Positions 34,160 through 43,336 of a stretch of 64,000 bases of DNA are shown in pieces; positions within the stretch are counted from its first letter, which is position 1, and each line of letters opens with the position of its first letter. Origin of the DNA: Anaerolineaceae bacterium (GTDB lineage: Bacteria > Chloroflexota > Anaerolineae > Anaerolineales > Villigracilaceae); contig VFJR01000060.1 of the NCBI GenBank assembly GCA_009885945.1, forward strand, positions 26,717 through 90,716. Direction: 5' to 3'. Below the pieces are notes generated by a model. The model did no database searches, was not told the origin of the DNA, and saw nothing but the letters and a program-made list of their open reading frames with translations. The position numbers and the translations under genes were made by a program.

Positions 34160-34199
34160 AACAAAAAACAGCCAACCTAGAGGTTGGCTGTTTTTTGTT
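34160..34199 (-). terminator. Terminator between the membrane protein gene and folE
   Basis: AACAAAAAACAGCCAACCT (34160-34178) pairs perfectly with 34181-34199. The A/T runs make it effective in either direction; on the minus strand it ends the transcript of the gene at 34283. Confidence 0.8.
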
Positions 34200-34202
34200 G
34201 TT

Positions 34203-34270
34203 AGATGTGCGCAAAACGCCGTCTGCCGTCTGCGGTCAAAAGCAGGAAAATCCCCGTCTTGCGCACATCT
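34203..34270. repeat. Inverted repeat AGATGTGCGCAA with a CCGTCTGC core
   Basis: AGATGTGCGCAA (34203-34214) pairs exactly with TTGCGCACATCT (34259-34270). The interior CCGTCTGCCGTCTGCGGTC is related to the hairpin at 40560-40597. Confidence 0.55.
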
Positions 34271-34282
34271 TAATTGTTTATT

Positions 34283-35182
34283 TTAACCCTTCGTATCATC
34301 TCCAGATTTGGACGATGAACCTTGCCCGGTCAATTTCTTGAGCAAGTCATACCAGAAGGAAGAGCCTTGTGCAACCGCGAACACAGTAATGCCAAGCCCT
34401 GCTCCCTTTAAGAAGATGAAATATATCCAGTCAATGGGGTTGGTGCTGTCCGGCAGTTGTTGGGTGCGCCACCAGCCAATCCGAATGCTGAGTGCGCTAA
34501 GATCGTCAATTAAATTACTTAGCTCGGCATCAGCGCCTTCTTGTTGCACAATCACAGTTGCTTGTGCCTGTGCAATTGCGCGCAATTCCGCGTTTGTCCA
34601 AAGGTCTTTTGCAAGTTGAATAGTATCTGTGCCAAAAAGTAAGGTTGTCAAAAGCGAGAACATTACTACAAATGTGCGCGCCCGTGCTTTAAATGTAGAT
34701 GCGGCTTGATCCATAATGCCGCCAAAATAAGCATTTGCACGTTTTTGTAGATCATCTATATTTGTTACGCCTTGCAGCACCCAGGTAGAAAGGGCGTGCT
34801 TGCCGTCTGATTCGGGCAGTTGATTCACCAGATTCATTAATTGTTCTTGGGGAATATCTTTGCTGACAATCCCTGCCATATCGAAGAAGGCATCCACAAG
34901 CGTAGACGCAGGGATCTTCTCAACACGTTTTGGTTCGGTGTTACCGCTAAATACACTTAGGAAATTTGTGTAGCGAATGGGTTGCAGGGCTTTAATTTGC
35001 GGCATGTTTGTTAGGTCAACAAATTTATCTCCTGATACCATCTTTAAATATTTTTCTAGCGATTTGCCGCGGGTTTCTACCGATTCCATAATAGACTTGG
35101 TAATAAAGGAAACGACAGAGCCCATCAGGTAATAAACGAGTACAAGACTGATAGCAACTTCAAGAATTTGTGGAAATGACAT
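34283..35182 (-). CDS. Membrane protein of unknown function
   Basis: 299 residues. A first membrane span near 8-28 (EVAISLVLVYYLMGSVVSFITK) is followed by a conserved-looking ESVETRGKSLEKYLKM, a soluble stretch of about 130 residues, a second span near 170-188 (TFVVMFSLLTTLLFG), a helical loop and a final span near 262-280. The opening resembles a broad family of uncharacterised bacterial membrane proteins. A good GGAG site precedes the ATG. It lies downstream of the 519-residue membrane protein on the same strand and they may act together. Confidence 0.75.
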   Translation of the reverse strand: MSFPQILEVAISLVLVYYLMGSVVSFITKSIMESVETRGKSLEKYLKMVSGDKFVDLTNMPQIKALQPIRYTNFLSVFSGNTEPKRVEKIPASTLVDAFFDMAGIVSKDIPQEQLMNLVNQLPESDGKHALSTWVLQGVTNIDDLQKRANAYFGGIMDQAASTFKARARTFVVMFSLLTTLLFGTDTIQLAKDLWTNAELRAIAQAQATVIVQQEGADAELSNLIDDLSALSIRIGWWRTQQLPDSTNPIDWIYFIFLKGAGLGITVFAVAQGSSFWYDLLKKLTGQGSSSKSGDDTKG

Positions 35183-35237
35183 GGCGATTCTCCTTTGTTT
35201 GATTTAAGTCATATGCAAAGTAGCGCATATTGATACT

Positions 35238-36797
35238 TTATTTTTGTTTCAAATCTTCCAACTCCGCAAGCCATTTAAGCGGCTTGCCCCAGCGTGTTCT
35301 TTGATTGATAATTCCTTCTTTATTAACTCTATCCCATTTTGGTCCAGGTGGACCAGATTCGTCCTTTAGCGAACTTTTAACACCCCACAAACCCTGATAC
35401 TGCACCCAATCGGGTTCTGGCGATAAAAGCACGCGTCGCCACTCCTTTATTTTTGGTCGCACCGTCTTACGATTTGACATGACCCGTTTTAGGTAACTGC
35501 TTGATTTTACAACGCTCTCGGCTAAATTGTCACCCTGATATCCTACGCGGAATCCATCCCCAGAGGCGATCTCCATGGGCAGGCTAACGATGTAATGATC
35601 TCTTTCATCTCGCATAAAAATAAACGAATCTTCAGCAAGGATACTGGTAGAACGTGTAGAAAGTTCTTTCAATGCAATTTGGCGCGCCTTTTGATTTGGG
35701 TTGATCAATAGGAATAAATAATGAAGCAAACCATCTACCCAATACAAAAAGCGTTGAACTTTGCCCGCTGAATATAAGCCCGGCGAACGAATGATCTCTG
35801 CTTTGCTGTAGTTGGCGTGAGAGCCTAGCGCAACATATACAACGGGATGTGTTGTTGAGTGCCCCGTTTTATCTTTTGCTTTTATAACCGTTTCCCATTT
35901 TTCAATATTGCCCGCGCCATGTTGTGAAAATAACACTGCATAAGGTTTTTCGTTTTTAAGGTAGACCGCGCTCATCTCCCAGTCGCCCTCATGATGATTC
36001 ATGCCGTTTGCGGCCAATCGCCAGTCATTGAATGCGTAAAAGAAATGATATTGCAGGATCGTCCATTTATTTCCATAGTTATCATCTTCACGCACAATGC
36101 GCCCGTAATAAACGGGTTGGTTGTCTTTTTCTACTATTTTGGCATATTGTTTAAAAGAATCTTGGGCGATGCGCTCGGTTGCTTGTGAGATCATATCCAT
36201 CAAGATACCTGGCGCTTCAGGGATGATACGTTCAAAGATGAATTTTAAAGTGCGGATGAACAAATAAAATAAAATAACCAGATAAACAGGAAGCAGGATG
36301 TAATACTCTATTTCAATACTAATGTAATCTTCATGGGAATTGCGAAAAAACCAAATCGGCAGAATTTCAAGAACAATAAACAAAATAGAAACAAAAACAG
36401 CGGGGATGATCCTCAAGCGAATGGGAGATGTGATCATAAAGATGATGAAAGCAGAGACCAGCGTAATTGACGCCGCCACCTCAAATGAGAATAACCCGGC
36501 TATTGTCCATGAGAGTGCAAGCGCGCTGCCACAAATAATTGCCCACCATTTCCATATATCCGAGTCGTGCCAGGCGTTATTGACGAAGCGTAAAAAATAT
36601 TGTCCGCCTTCCAACTTGCCGATGCGGGCATGCAAAGATTCATTTAATTGCCATAATAAATTAACGGTGCCTTGCGGACCGCTAGGCTTTAGGTGGCAAT
36701 ATTCAAGATAGTGTTCCACGTCCATTGGAAAGAAGCGCTCGCTTTTTGCAAAGCGCAGGACGGGTTCATATTTTTCAAGTAGTTCTAGGTCTTTCAA
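35238..36797 (-). CDS. Large membrane protein with a Vps62-like HEGDWE region, function unknown
   Basis: 519 residues starting at a TTG with GGAG 5 nt before. Residues ~105-200 hold four membrane spans. The C-terminal half is soluble and contains HEGDWEMSAVYL and HPVVYVALGSHANYSKAEI, which together match the two hallmark motifs of the Vps62/DUF946 family (HxGDWE and VxxGSHAxY). The family's function in bacteria is unknown. The preceding NGMNHHEGD and the YGRIVREDDNYG region belong to the same domain. It is divergent from galK with only 30 bp between them. Confidence 0.72.
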   Translation of the reverse strand: MKDLELLEKYEPVLRFAKSERFFPMDVEHYLEYCHLKPSGPQGTVNLLWQLNESLHARIGKLEGGQYFLRFVNNAWHDSDIWKWWAIICGSALALSWTIAGLFSFEVAASITLVSAFIIFMITSPIRLRIIPAVFVSILFIVLEILPIWFFRNSHEDYISIEIEYYILLPVYLVILFYLFIRTLKFIFERIIPEAPGILMDMISQATERIAQDSFKQYAKIVEKDNQPVYYGRIVREDDNYGNKWTILQYHFFYAFNDWRLAANGMNHHEGDWEMSAVYLKNEKPYAVLFSQHGAGNIEKWETVIKAKDKTGHSTTHPVVYVALGSHANYSKAEIIRSPGLYSAGKVQRFLYWVDGLLHYLFLLINPNQKARQIALKELSTRSTSILAEDSFIFMRDERDHYIVSLPMEIASGDGFRVGYQGDNLAESVVKSSSYLKRVMSNRKTVRPKIKEWRRVLLSPEPDWVQYQGLWGVKSSLKDESGPPGPKWDRVNKEGIINQRTRWGKPLKWLAELEDLKQK

Positions 36798-36815
36798 ATA
36801 TTCTCCAAGGAAAGT

Positions 36816-36821
36816 TACAAT
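36816..36821 (+). promoter_or_regulatory. -10 element, leaderless start of galK
   Basis: TACAAT ends 6 nt before ATG 36828; TTCAAA at 36793-36798 with 17-bp spacing could be the -35. Confidence 0.5.
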
Positions 36822-36827
36822 ATAGAT

Positions 36828-37961
36828 ATGACGAACTTAATTGAATCTTATACAGCTTATTTTAATGCCAAACCGCAATTTATAGCGCGTGCGCCCGGCC
36901 GAGTTAACTTGATCGGTGAACATACCGACTACAACGGCGGATTTGTGCTGCCGATGGCGATCGAGCAGGAAGTGAGCATTGCGCTTGTTCCCCGCCTTGA
37001 TTCAACAGTGCGCCTCTTTTCTCTCGACCTAGATCTGATTGCCCAATTTGAACTTGGTGCACTCTTGCATGGCGATGGCTGGGACGAATATCCCAAAGGC
37101 GTGGCGGATGAACTGCTTAAAGCAGGTTTTAGACTTAATGGGTTTGACGGAGTGATAACAGGCAATGTGCCGCGCGGCGCTGGTTTATCATCGTCTGCGG
37201 CTGTAGAGTTGGCAGTTGCGCGCGCGTTTTGCGCTTCGTCCAATTTTGAATGGGATGCTGTGCAAATGGCAACTATTTGCCAAAAAGCAGAAAATCATTG
37301 GGTGGGTGTGCAGTGCGGAATCATGGATCAAATGGCGAGTGCGGCAAGCAGGAAAAATAACGCACTCTTTTTGGATTGTAAAACGCTTGCGATTCAAAAT
37401 ATTCCCATGCCGGCAAATATTGCAGTTGTTGTAATGGACACATCCACACGCAGGGGCTTGGTGGCGTCTGCATATAATGAGAGGCGCAGGCAATGTGAAG
37501 AATCTGCGCGGGATTTGAATGTGGAATTTTTACGTGATGTAAGCTGGCTTGATTTTCAAAATAATATTGGGAAGATAAAAAACCCTGATGCGCTAAAGCG
37601 CGCGCGGCATATTATTAGTGAAAATGAACGTGTGTTAAACACTGTGGATGCCATGCGTTCTAATGACCCGTTCCGAATGGGAAAATTATTTAATGAAAGT
37701 CATATCAGTTTACGCGATGACTTTGAAGTGACCAATGATGCCTTGAATCAAATTGTGGAATCGGCTTGGGAACAGGACGGCTGTTTTGGCGCACGTATGA
37801 CTGGCGCTGGCTTTGGGGGCTGTGCCGTGGCTTTGGTAGAGAAAGAAAAAGCGCGGGCGTTTGCTCAAGCTGTTGGCGCGGCATACAAGCACAGGTGCGG
37901 ATTAGAAGCGTTGGTCTATCTATCTAAGGCGAGTGATGGAGCAAGTATCAGCAAGTGTTAG
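36828..37961 (+). CDS. galK: Galactokinase
   Basis: GHMP kinase with the galactokinase signature GRVNLIGEHTDYNGGFVLP near residues 25-43, the ATP loop PRGAGLSSSAAVELAVA, the catalytic Asp region CGIMDQMAS, and MTGAGFGGCAVALV in the C-terminal motif 3. The length of 377 residues is normal. No galT or galE is beside it, so the Leloir pathway is scattered. Its 3' end overlaps the convergent lipoprotein gene by 4 nt. Confidence 0.95.
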   Translation: MTNLIESYTAYFNAKPQFIARAPGRVNLIGEHTDYNGGFVLPMAIEQEVSIALVPRLDSTVRLFSLDLDLIAQFELGALLHGDGWDEYPKGVADELLKAGFRLNGFDGVITGNVPRGAGLSSSAAVELAVARAFCASSNFEWDAVQMATICQKAENHWVGVQCGIMDQMASAASRKNNALFLDCKTLAIQNIPMPANIAVVVMDTSTRRGLVASAYNERRRQCEESARDLNVEFLRDVSWLDFQNNIGKIKNPDALKRARHIISENERVLNTVDAMRSNDPFRMGKLFNESHISLRDDFEVTNDALNQIVESAWEQDGCFGARMTGAGFGGCAVALVEKEKARAFAQAVGAAYKHRCGLEALVYLSKASDGASISKC

Positions 37962-39100
37962 CGTGAAGTCCAAACTGGTTGTCCATCAAAAGAAGTAATG
38001 TTGGTAAGGCGGATGGTTTCGTTGGTTGAAATAATGTATTGCACAATTTCCATGTTGCCATCCACTTCAGCTTGATAGGCAATACGCAGTCCATCGGGAG
38101 ATATGACAGGTTCACCGCGAGGTGTAAATTGCGATGAAATGGTAGTGAGCAGGCTGGTGCTAAGAACCAAAGTGTCAATCCCAAATTGATTGTCGCCGCG
38201 TTGCCAGAAGAAAGCGATTTGATCGTTGTTTAACCAAACGGGGGAGTGGCTGCGTCCAAATGATTGCACAATGCAAGCGCTGTTAAGCCCATCACGAGTT
38301 ATATGACATATGTTTGCTGTTTCGCTATTAGCATAGGAAAGATATACAACCTTGCTTCCATCGGGTGACCAGCTTGGAACTGCATCTGGCACTGGGTTTG
38401 TGGTGAGTGTAGAGGGCGAACCGCCGTTAGGTGAGACAACAAAAATATCAGTGTTGCCAAAACGATTGCTGGTGAATGCAATTGCTGAATTATCAGGCGA
38501 CCAAACTGGTGAGCTATCTCCGGATAAGTCGTTGGTTAGATTGATTAATCCTGAGCCGTCAATATTCGCTGAATAAATTTCCCAGTTGCCATCGCGGAAA
38601 GATTCGAATGCGATACGGCTCCCATCGCTGGAGAGGGCGGGTGCACGATCTGCGGCGAGGTCGGTGGTGACGCGGGTGAGCGCGCCTGTATTAAGGTTGT
38701 ATACAAAAACATCTTTGTTGTTATCAATTGTGGAAACAAAAGCAACGTGTGTTCCATCCAAAGATAAAGAGGGTGTCTCTGCGTTATCGGTCAGTGGGCT
38801 TTGGGATGTACCATCCGCATTCATTATATATAAGCGGTTTTGCCCGTCGCGGTCTGAAACATAAATGATGTGACCTGTAGGTGCTGGGATAGGTGTGGGT
38901 GAAGGAGGCTCTGCTTGAGGTTCAACATTGCCGGCGGGCTGGATGGTTGGGATGCTGTTGTTATTTCCATTGCCTGCGCCTGCTACGCCGCCCAAATTGC
39001 CGCTGGTGGTGCTTGTGCAAGAAGCTAGAAAAATGCTCATGGCACAGACGAGCATAATGATTAAATATTTTGTACTGAAATTTATATAATTCGTATTCAT
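37958..39100 (-). CDS. TolB-like beta-propeller lipoprotein (WD40-like/PD40 repeats)
   Basis: A lipoprotein signal ends in IFLASCTST. After a Gly/Asn/Pro-rich linker of about 60 residues, six repeats of the TolB type follow, each with S-x-D-G-x-x-I/V-A-F/Y followed by D-I/V-F/Y-V and a W-S-P-D step (GTHVAFVST.., SRIAFESFRDGNWEIYSANIDG, NSAIAFTSNRFGNTDIFVV, SKVVYLSYA). There is no N-terminal TolB domain and no Tol/Pal system in the window, so an extracytoplasmic binding role is likely rather than true TolB function. Confidence 0.85.
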   Translation of the reverse strand: MNTNYINFSTKYLIIMLVCAMSIFLASCTSTTSGNLGGVAGAGNGNNNSIPTIQPAGNVEPQAEPPSPTPIPAPTGHIIYVSDRDGQNRLYIMNADGTSQSPLTDNAETPSLSLDGTHVAFVSTIDNNKDVFVYNLNTGALTRVTTDLAADRAPALSSDGSRIAFESFRDGNWEIYSANIDGSGLINLTNDLSGDSSPVWSPDNSAIAFTSNRFGNTDIFVVSPNGGSPSTLTTNPVPDAVPSWSPDGSKVVYLSYANSETANICHITRDGLNSACIVQSFGRSHSPVWLNNDQIAFFWQRGDNQFGIDTLVLSTSLLTTISSQFTPRGEPVISPDGLRIAYQAEVDGNMEIVQYIISTNETIRLTNITSFDGQPVWTSR

Positions 39101-39270
39101 CTTTTCCTTGTTATTTATACCCCGCTATTTTCGGGTACAGAATTTGATTGCAATGTTTTATTAGTTGTCATTATACATAACAAAAAAGGCTAAATACTCT
39201 TCATAATTGATAGTAGTACCATCGTTCGTGCTCGACCCTTTTTTGAGGTTTTGAGCAACGTCATTAAACA

Positions 39271-39311
39271 TAAAAACGCTGGCTTTGCTTTTTTCAGCCA
39301 AAACCAGCGTT
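39271..39311 (-). terminator. Terminator of the flavin oxidoreductase gene
   Basis: On the minus strand AACGCTGG (39304-39311) pairs with CCAGCGTT (39275-39282), followed by a T run at 39275-39271. Confidence 0.7.
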
Positions 39312-39339
39312 CAGATATTAAAATTTAGCCCTGATGTAC

Positions 39340-40509
39340 TTACTTCCAAATATTCCCATATTCAAACTCGCCTTTGATCAAAGCGCCTTCTGCGAAACGT
39401 TCAAAGCGGAATGGGTGAATGTCTACCGTTTTGGATTTGCCATCCAAAATTAATTCAACCATGCTTGCGCCGGCGGCGGGCGATGTTTTAAAGCCAGTGC
39501 CGCTTAATCCGCAGGCGAGGTAAAAGCCCTCAGGACCCGCCGCGCCATAAATTGCACGTTGATCAGGAGTCAATCCGTCGCGTCCAACATGGATTGAGTG
39601 CAGTCCGCTTTCTTCGATCTTTGGAATGCGTTTGACCATGGCGTCGATCAAATTATTCATAAAATTTGGTGTAGGGGTTTGGTCTTCGGCATCTGGTGGT
39701 TCTTTGCGCATGCTTTCATCTTCGCCTGCCGCCAGAATCAATGAAGTGCCTTCAGGGCGAAAATAACAGTTGATCGTGTCATCTATCACTGCTGGGATTT
39801 TCCCCAGAGTTGGCGGGCGATGCAGAAACGCAACATCATGAGTCCATGTTTCAAGTGGAATATCTACTTCAGCTAGTTTTGCAACTTGAGCCGCCCATGC
39901 CCCCGCCGCGTTGATAATAATGGGCGCTGAAAATTCGCCTTGGGTTGTGCTTAATCCGCTGATACGCCCGCTGGAAGTATGAATGGCTGTTACTTCGCAG
40001 TTTTGTATCAGCGTAGCTCCATTTCGTTTGGCAGAATCAAGAAACGAGTTTGTTGTAAGAGTCGCGTCTGCGTACCCAGAATCAGGTTCGTAGGCGGCGA
40101 AATCAAATTGGTCAACTTCAAAGTCGGGCACCAGTTTTTTTACATCCCCCGCAGAGATGATCGAAGTATTAATGCCGATGCCTTGCTGGTTTTTTACATT
40201 GCCGCGCATTCTATCTTCGTGTTCACGTTTTGCGATCTGTATAAATCCTGTTTTGATAAAACCGCACTCACCGCCTACACGCGCGCGCCAATTCGCAAAG
40301 TAATTGGTGTAGCTGATAAAGGTCAATTTGGATTCAGCAGCAAAATCGTAATGCATGCGCACCAATCCGCTGGAGTGCCCCGTTGCGCCTGAGGCTACAA
40401 CCTTGCGCTCAAGAATAGCTGGTTTTAATCCACGCTCGGTAAGGTGAAAGGCGATGCTTGCTCCCATGACCCCTGCGCCGATAATGATGGCATCATATGA
40501 TTGTGTCAT
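39340..40509 (-). CDS. FAD-dependent oxidoreductase, DAO/sarcosine oxidase-like
   Basis: The first 35 residues are a dinucleotide-binding motif (IIGAGVMGASIAFHLTERGLKPAILE). GHSSGLVRMHYD and the later GAWAAQVAKLAEVDIPL are typical of the glycine/D-amino acid oxidase family, and the end GPEGFYLACGLSGTGFKTSPAAG closes the FAD site. Members oxidise secondary or D-amino acids such as sarcosine, glycine, proline or dimethylglycine. The substrate cannot be specified. 389 residues is the usual size for a monomeric enzyme of this type. Confidence 0.88.
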   Translation of the reverse strand: MTQSYDAIIIGAGVMGASIAFHLTERGLKPAILERKVVASGATGHSSGLVRMHYDFAAESKLTFISYTNYFANWRARVGGECGFIKTGFIQIAKREHEDRMRGNVKNQQGIGINTSIISAGDVKKLVPDFEVDQFDFAAYEPDSGYADATLTTNSFLDSAKRNGATLIQNCEVTAIHTSSGRISGLSTTQGEFSAPIIINAAGAWAAQVAKLAEVDIPLETWTHDVAFLHRPPTLGKIPAVIDDTINCYFRPEGTSLILAAGEDESMRKEPPDAEDQTPTPNFMNNLIDAMVKRIPKIEESGLHSIHVGRDGLTPDQRAIYGAAGPEGFYLACGLSGTGFKTSPAAGASMVELILDGKSKTVDIHPFRFERFAEGALIKGEFEYGNIWK

Positions 40510-40559
40510 AAAGATTTCCTTTGAGATTTATTTTTATACAACTAAAATTACAAACAAAC

Positions 40560-40597
40560 GACCGCAGACGGTAGACTTTTGTCTATGGTCTGCGGTC
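40560..40597 (-). repeat. CCGCAGACGGTAGAC hairpin
   Basis: GACCGCAGACGGTAGAC (40560-40576) pairs with 40581-40597 at 15 of 17 positions, loop TTTT. It shares its CCGTCTGCGGTC-type core with 34203-34270 and may act as a transcript end for the GAF-domain gene. Confidence 0.5.
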
Positions 40598-40614
40598 ATA
40601 TGACTTTTGCGGCG

Positions 40615-41526
40615 TTATTTATCCTTGTTGAAGTCTGATTTCTTTGCCCGGAAAGTATCCACTTTGCTTTTTAATTCCTGAAAGTAGGGTGTGTTCGTAA
40701 TATCTGCTACTTGATGCGCGCGGCGGGTTTCGTCAATTTCAATACGCAATTTTTTAATTTCTAACCTTAGTTTTTGTTCGCGAATGTAGCCGTCCAGCGC
40801 GGCAGATGCCATCAAAATCAGGCTTTCTAAAACATCATCAGCGCCAAACGGAATGATCTCGCCAGTTTCAGGATTTTTGGCATTGATCAATTGGATCACG
40901 CCAATTAATTCTTTGTTGATATTTTCAAGGGGCACAGCCAAAAATGATTTTGAGCGATAGCCTGTGCGTTTGTCAAATTCTTTTGTGCCCATGAAGTCGA
41001 AGCCGTCTGCTTCGTAAGCATCGGGGATGTTTACGCGTTGATGGGTGAGCGCTACATAGGATGCCACATTGGTGCGGTTTTCGAGCCCGTCCTCTTTATA
41101 TAAGGAGATAGGGTTGAAGGTCATTTCAATGCCGGTGGTGCCGCCCATGGCTAATTTAAGAGATTCGTTTCTTACAATCATAAAACGCAGGGTGTTTTCT
41201 TCGGCTAAATATAAAGTGCCTGCATCTGCATTCGTAATTTCCTGCGCTTTCACCACCACAGTCTCTAGCAAGCGATCAAAATCTTTTTCTGCTGAAAGCG
41301 CAACGCCAATGGGGATAACGGTGCGCAACAATTTTAGTTGCCCGTCGCGAAACTTCACCTGACGCGCCATTACATCCAGTGTGCGCGCCAAATCCCCCGT
41401 CTCATCCTTGGATTGTATTAGCTTATCAAGCATCTCGGGCTTATATTCGCCGTTATGCACCGCCAGCATCGCCAACATGATCTTCCTAATGTCGTGTGAC
41501 TGCATAATCATTGTAGGTTCATTCAT
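40615..41526 (-). CDS. GAF-domain protein with HAMP-like N-terminus
   Basis: 303 residues without membrane spans. The N-terminal 70 residues include a HAMP-like segment DETGDLARTLDVMARQVKFRD. A GAF domain follows (about 80-245), from VALSAEKDFDRLLETVVVKAQEITNADAGTLYL to KSFLAVPLENINKELIGVIQLINAK. The end is a coiled coil (EQKLRLEIKKLRIEIDETRRAHQ). No output domain is attached, so it may be an adaptor or sensor subunit. It is divergent from nadD with 58 bp between starts. Confidence 0.85.
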   Translation of the reverse strand: MNEPTMIMQSHDIRKIMLAMLAVHNGEYKPEMLDKLIQSKDETGDLARTLDVMARQVKFRDGQLKLLRTVIPIGVALSAEKDFDRLLETVVVKAQEITNADAGTLYLAEENTLRFMIVRNESLKLAMGGTTGIEMTFNPISLYKEDGLENRTNVASYVALTHQRVNIPDAYEADGFDFMGTKEFDKRTGYRSKSFLAVPLENINKELIGVIQLINAKNPETGEIIPFGADDVLESLILMASAALDGYIREQKLRLEIKKLRIEIDETRRAHQVADITNTPYFQELKSKVDTFRAKKSDFNKDK

Positions 41527-41572
41527 ATATTTTGGAGTATACCACTATCGTAAATGCCAAAAAACTTTGCGA

Positions 41573-41578
41573 TATACT
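41573..41578 (+). promoter_or_regulatory. -10 element, leaderless start of nadD
   Basis: TATACT ends 6 nt before ATG 41585; no Shine-Dalgarno. Confidence 0.45.
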
Positions 41579-41584
41579 TATTAC

Positions 41585-42193
41585 ATGTCTCGTGAACATA
41601 TTGGTATATTTGGCGGCACATTTGACCCCGCGCATATCGCCCATTTGGTGATCGCGCATGAAGCGCGCAGTCAACTTCAATTAGATCGCGTTTTGTGGGT
41701 GCTGACCCCAACACCGCCGCATAAATTAAACCAAGCGATTACCTCTACAGAACACCGTCTTGCACTTCTTAAACTTACAATCGCAAATGATCCTAGCTTT
41801 GAGCTTTCATCTATTGAAATGGACCGCCCAGGACCTCACTACACTATTGATACCATCCGCCTGCTTAAGCAACAAATGCCAGATGCTGATTTTTCGCTGA
41901 TCATTGGCTTGGATTCTTTGCGCGACTTGTCCACTTGGCGCTTCGCCTCTGAACTGGTAGCGGAGTGCCGTTTCATCAGCGTAATTCAACGTCCGGGCGC
42001 TAGTGTAGACTCTTCGGCGTTGGAAACGCAGCTGCCGGGCATCAGCCTTAAGCTTCAGAAAGTGAACGTGCTTCAAATCGATATTTCAGCGCGTGAACTC
42101 CGTCGCCGCATTAAAGAGGGAGAGCCGTACCGTTATTATTTTCCAAAGGATGTGTATGAGTATATTGAAGAACACCAGTTATATCGGGATTGA
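41585..42193 (+). CDS. nadD: Nicotinate-nucleotide adenylyltransferase
   Basis: NadD makes deamido-NAD from NaMN and ATP. The start at 41585 gives REHIGIFGGTFDPAHIAHL, with the nucleotidyltransferase HxxH-type motif (HIAH); the frame is open far upstream but no family sequence lies there. Later landmarks are WVLTPTPPHK, DFSLIIGLDSLRDLSTW and the ISARELRRRIKEG motif (ISSTxIR type) near the end. 202 residues is standard. The MFS gene starts within its last codon. Confidence 0.94.
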   Translation: MSREHIGIFGGTFDPAHIAHLVIAHEARSQLQLDRVLWVLTPTPPHKLNQAITSTEHRLALLKLTIANDPSFELSSIEMDRPGPHYTIDTIRLLKQQMPDADFSLIIGLDSLRDLSTWRFASELVAECRFISVIQRPGASVDSSALETQLPGISLKLQKVNVLQIDISARELRRRIKEGEPYRYYFPKDVYEYIEEHQLYRD

Positions 42194-42195
42194 TC

Positions 42196-43326
42196 ATGCC
42201 TCTATTTGTTGATCCGCTGTTTATTTCCATTGCGTTTGGACATTTGATGGTGGATATCTTCAATGCCAGCCGCCCGGTCTTACTTGCTTATTTGGGTTTA
42301 TCTGAAACAAATATCGCTATCATTTCAACAATTTATATTTGGGTTTCTGCTTTAACACAACCCTTCTTTGGCTGGTGGACAGATCGTTTTGGTCCGCGTT
42401 GGTTTGCGGCATTAGGCGTGTTATGGATGACCATTTTTTATTCGGCGGCGCTATTATTGCCGGGCAATGCGGGCTTGCTTTGTTTGGTGATTGCGGCATT
42501 AGGTTCATCTTCCTATCATCCTGTGGGCACAGTGCAAGCCGCTTTGCGCGGGCACGATCTGATGAAAGAGCGTGAAACAACCGCCACGTCTATATTTTTT
42601 ATGGCGGGACAAATTGGGCATTTTGTGGGTCCCATTTTGACGGGCTTATTTTTGGCATGGAAGGGTGTGCCGTTGTTGTTAATTTTCCCCTTGGTTTCAT
42701 TGCCTGTGTTTTTTTCATTAGCGTATCAATTGCGCGCAAATGTGCCGCACCCGCAATACGAAAAATCTAAATCTTATTTAAAAGTGGGCGCTGGGTTTAT
42801 AGTGGTCTTGGCGGTTGTCGCTACGTTTCAATCGTGGGTGCAATCGAATATGGTTAATTTGATGCCGAAATATTTTAAGGACATGGGGCTTGCCGCCACA
42901 ACCTATGGAAACATGACCGGCTTGTTTATGGGCGGGTCGGCTTTAGGTAATGTGATTGGCGGTACTTTGGCAGACCGTCACCCAAAGCGCTTCGTGGCTT
43001 CGAGCGCTTTGTTCTTAGCGGCAATCCCAATTTTCATCATCAGCAAAATTGGCTGGTCAAACTGGTTGTATTTGCTGGTGCCCTTGGCAGGCGCGTTGAC
43101 CGGCGCGGTGCATAGCATTATGGTGGTGCTCGCGGTACGCATTATTCCGGGCGGTATGGCTTTGGTCTCCGGGCTGGCGTTGGGATTTATCTTTTCATCC
43201 GGGGCATTAGGCTTGTTGTTGACAGGTCCCATTATGGAGCAAAGAGGCTTTCCATTTGTGTTGACGATGACCACCGCGTTGGTGCTTATTGCGTCTCCGC
43301 TGGCGCTGATGTTGAAGGAAAAATAA
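42196..43326 (+). CDS. MFS transporter, fosmidomycin-resistance (Fsr)-like
   Basis: Twelve predicted membrane spans over 376 residues. FGHLMVDIFNASRPVLLAYLGLSETNIAI, with the acidic residue in the first helix, and GWWTDRFGPRW in loop 2-3 are typical of the Fsr group, as is SSSYHPVGTVQA in the fourth helix. A second GGTLADRHPKR occurs in the other half. Fsr exports fosmidomycin in E. coli, but family members carry various substrates. ATG 42196 is used; a TTG at 42190 overlaps the nadD stop (TTGA). Confidence 0.87.
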   Translation: MPLFVDPLFISIAFGHLMVDIFNASRPVLLAYLGLSETNIAIISTIYIWVSALTQPFFGWWTDRFGPRWFAALGVLWMTIFYSAALLLPGNAGLLCLVIAALGSSSYHPVGTVQAALRGHDLMKERETTATSIFFMAGQIGHFVGPILTGLFLAWKGVPLLLIFPLVSLPVFFSLAYQLRANVPHPQYEKSKSYLKVGAGFIVVLAVVATFQSWVQSNMVNLMPKYFKDMGLAATTYGNMTGLFMGGSALGNVIGGTLADRHPKRFVASSALFLAAIPIFIISKIGWSNWLYLLVPLAGALTGAVHSIMVVLAVRIIPGGMALVSGLALGFIFSSGALGLLLTGPIMEQRGFPFVLTMTTALVLIASPLALMLKEK

Positions 43327-43336
43327 AAAATATTTT

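Noticed and set aside
37958..39100. TolB of a Tol-Pal system
   Set aside because: It lacks the N-terminal TolB domain, is a lipoprotein and has no tol or pal gene near it.
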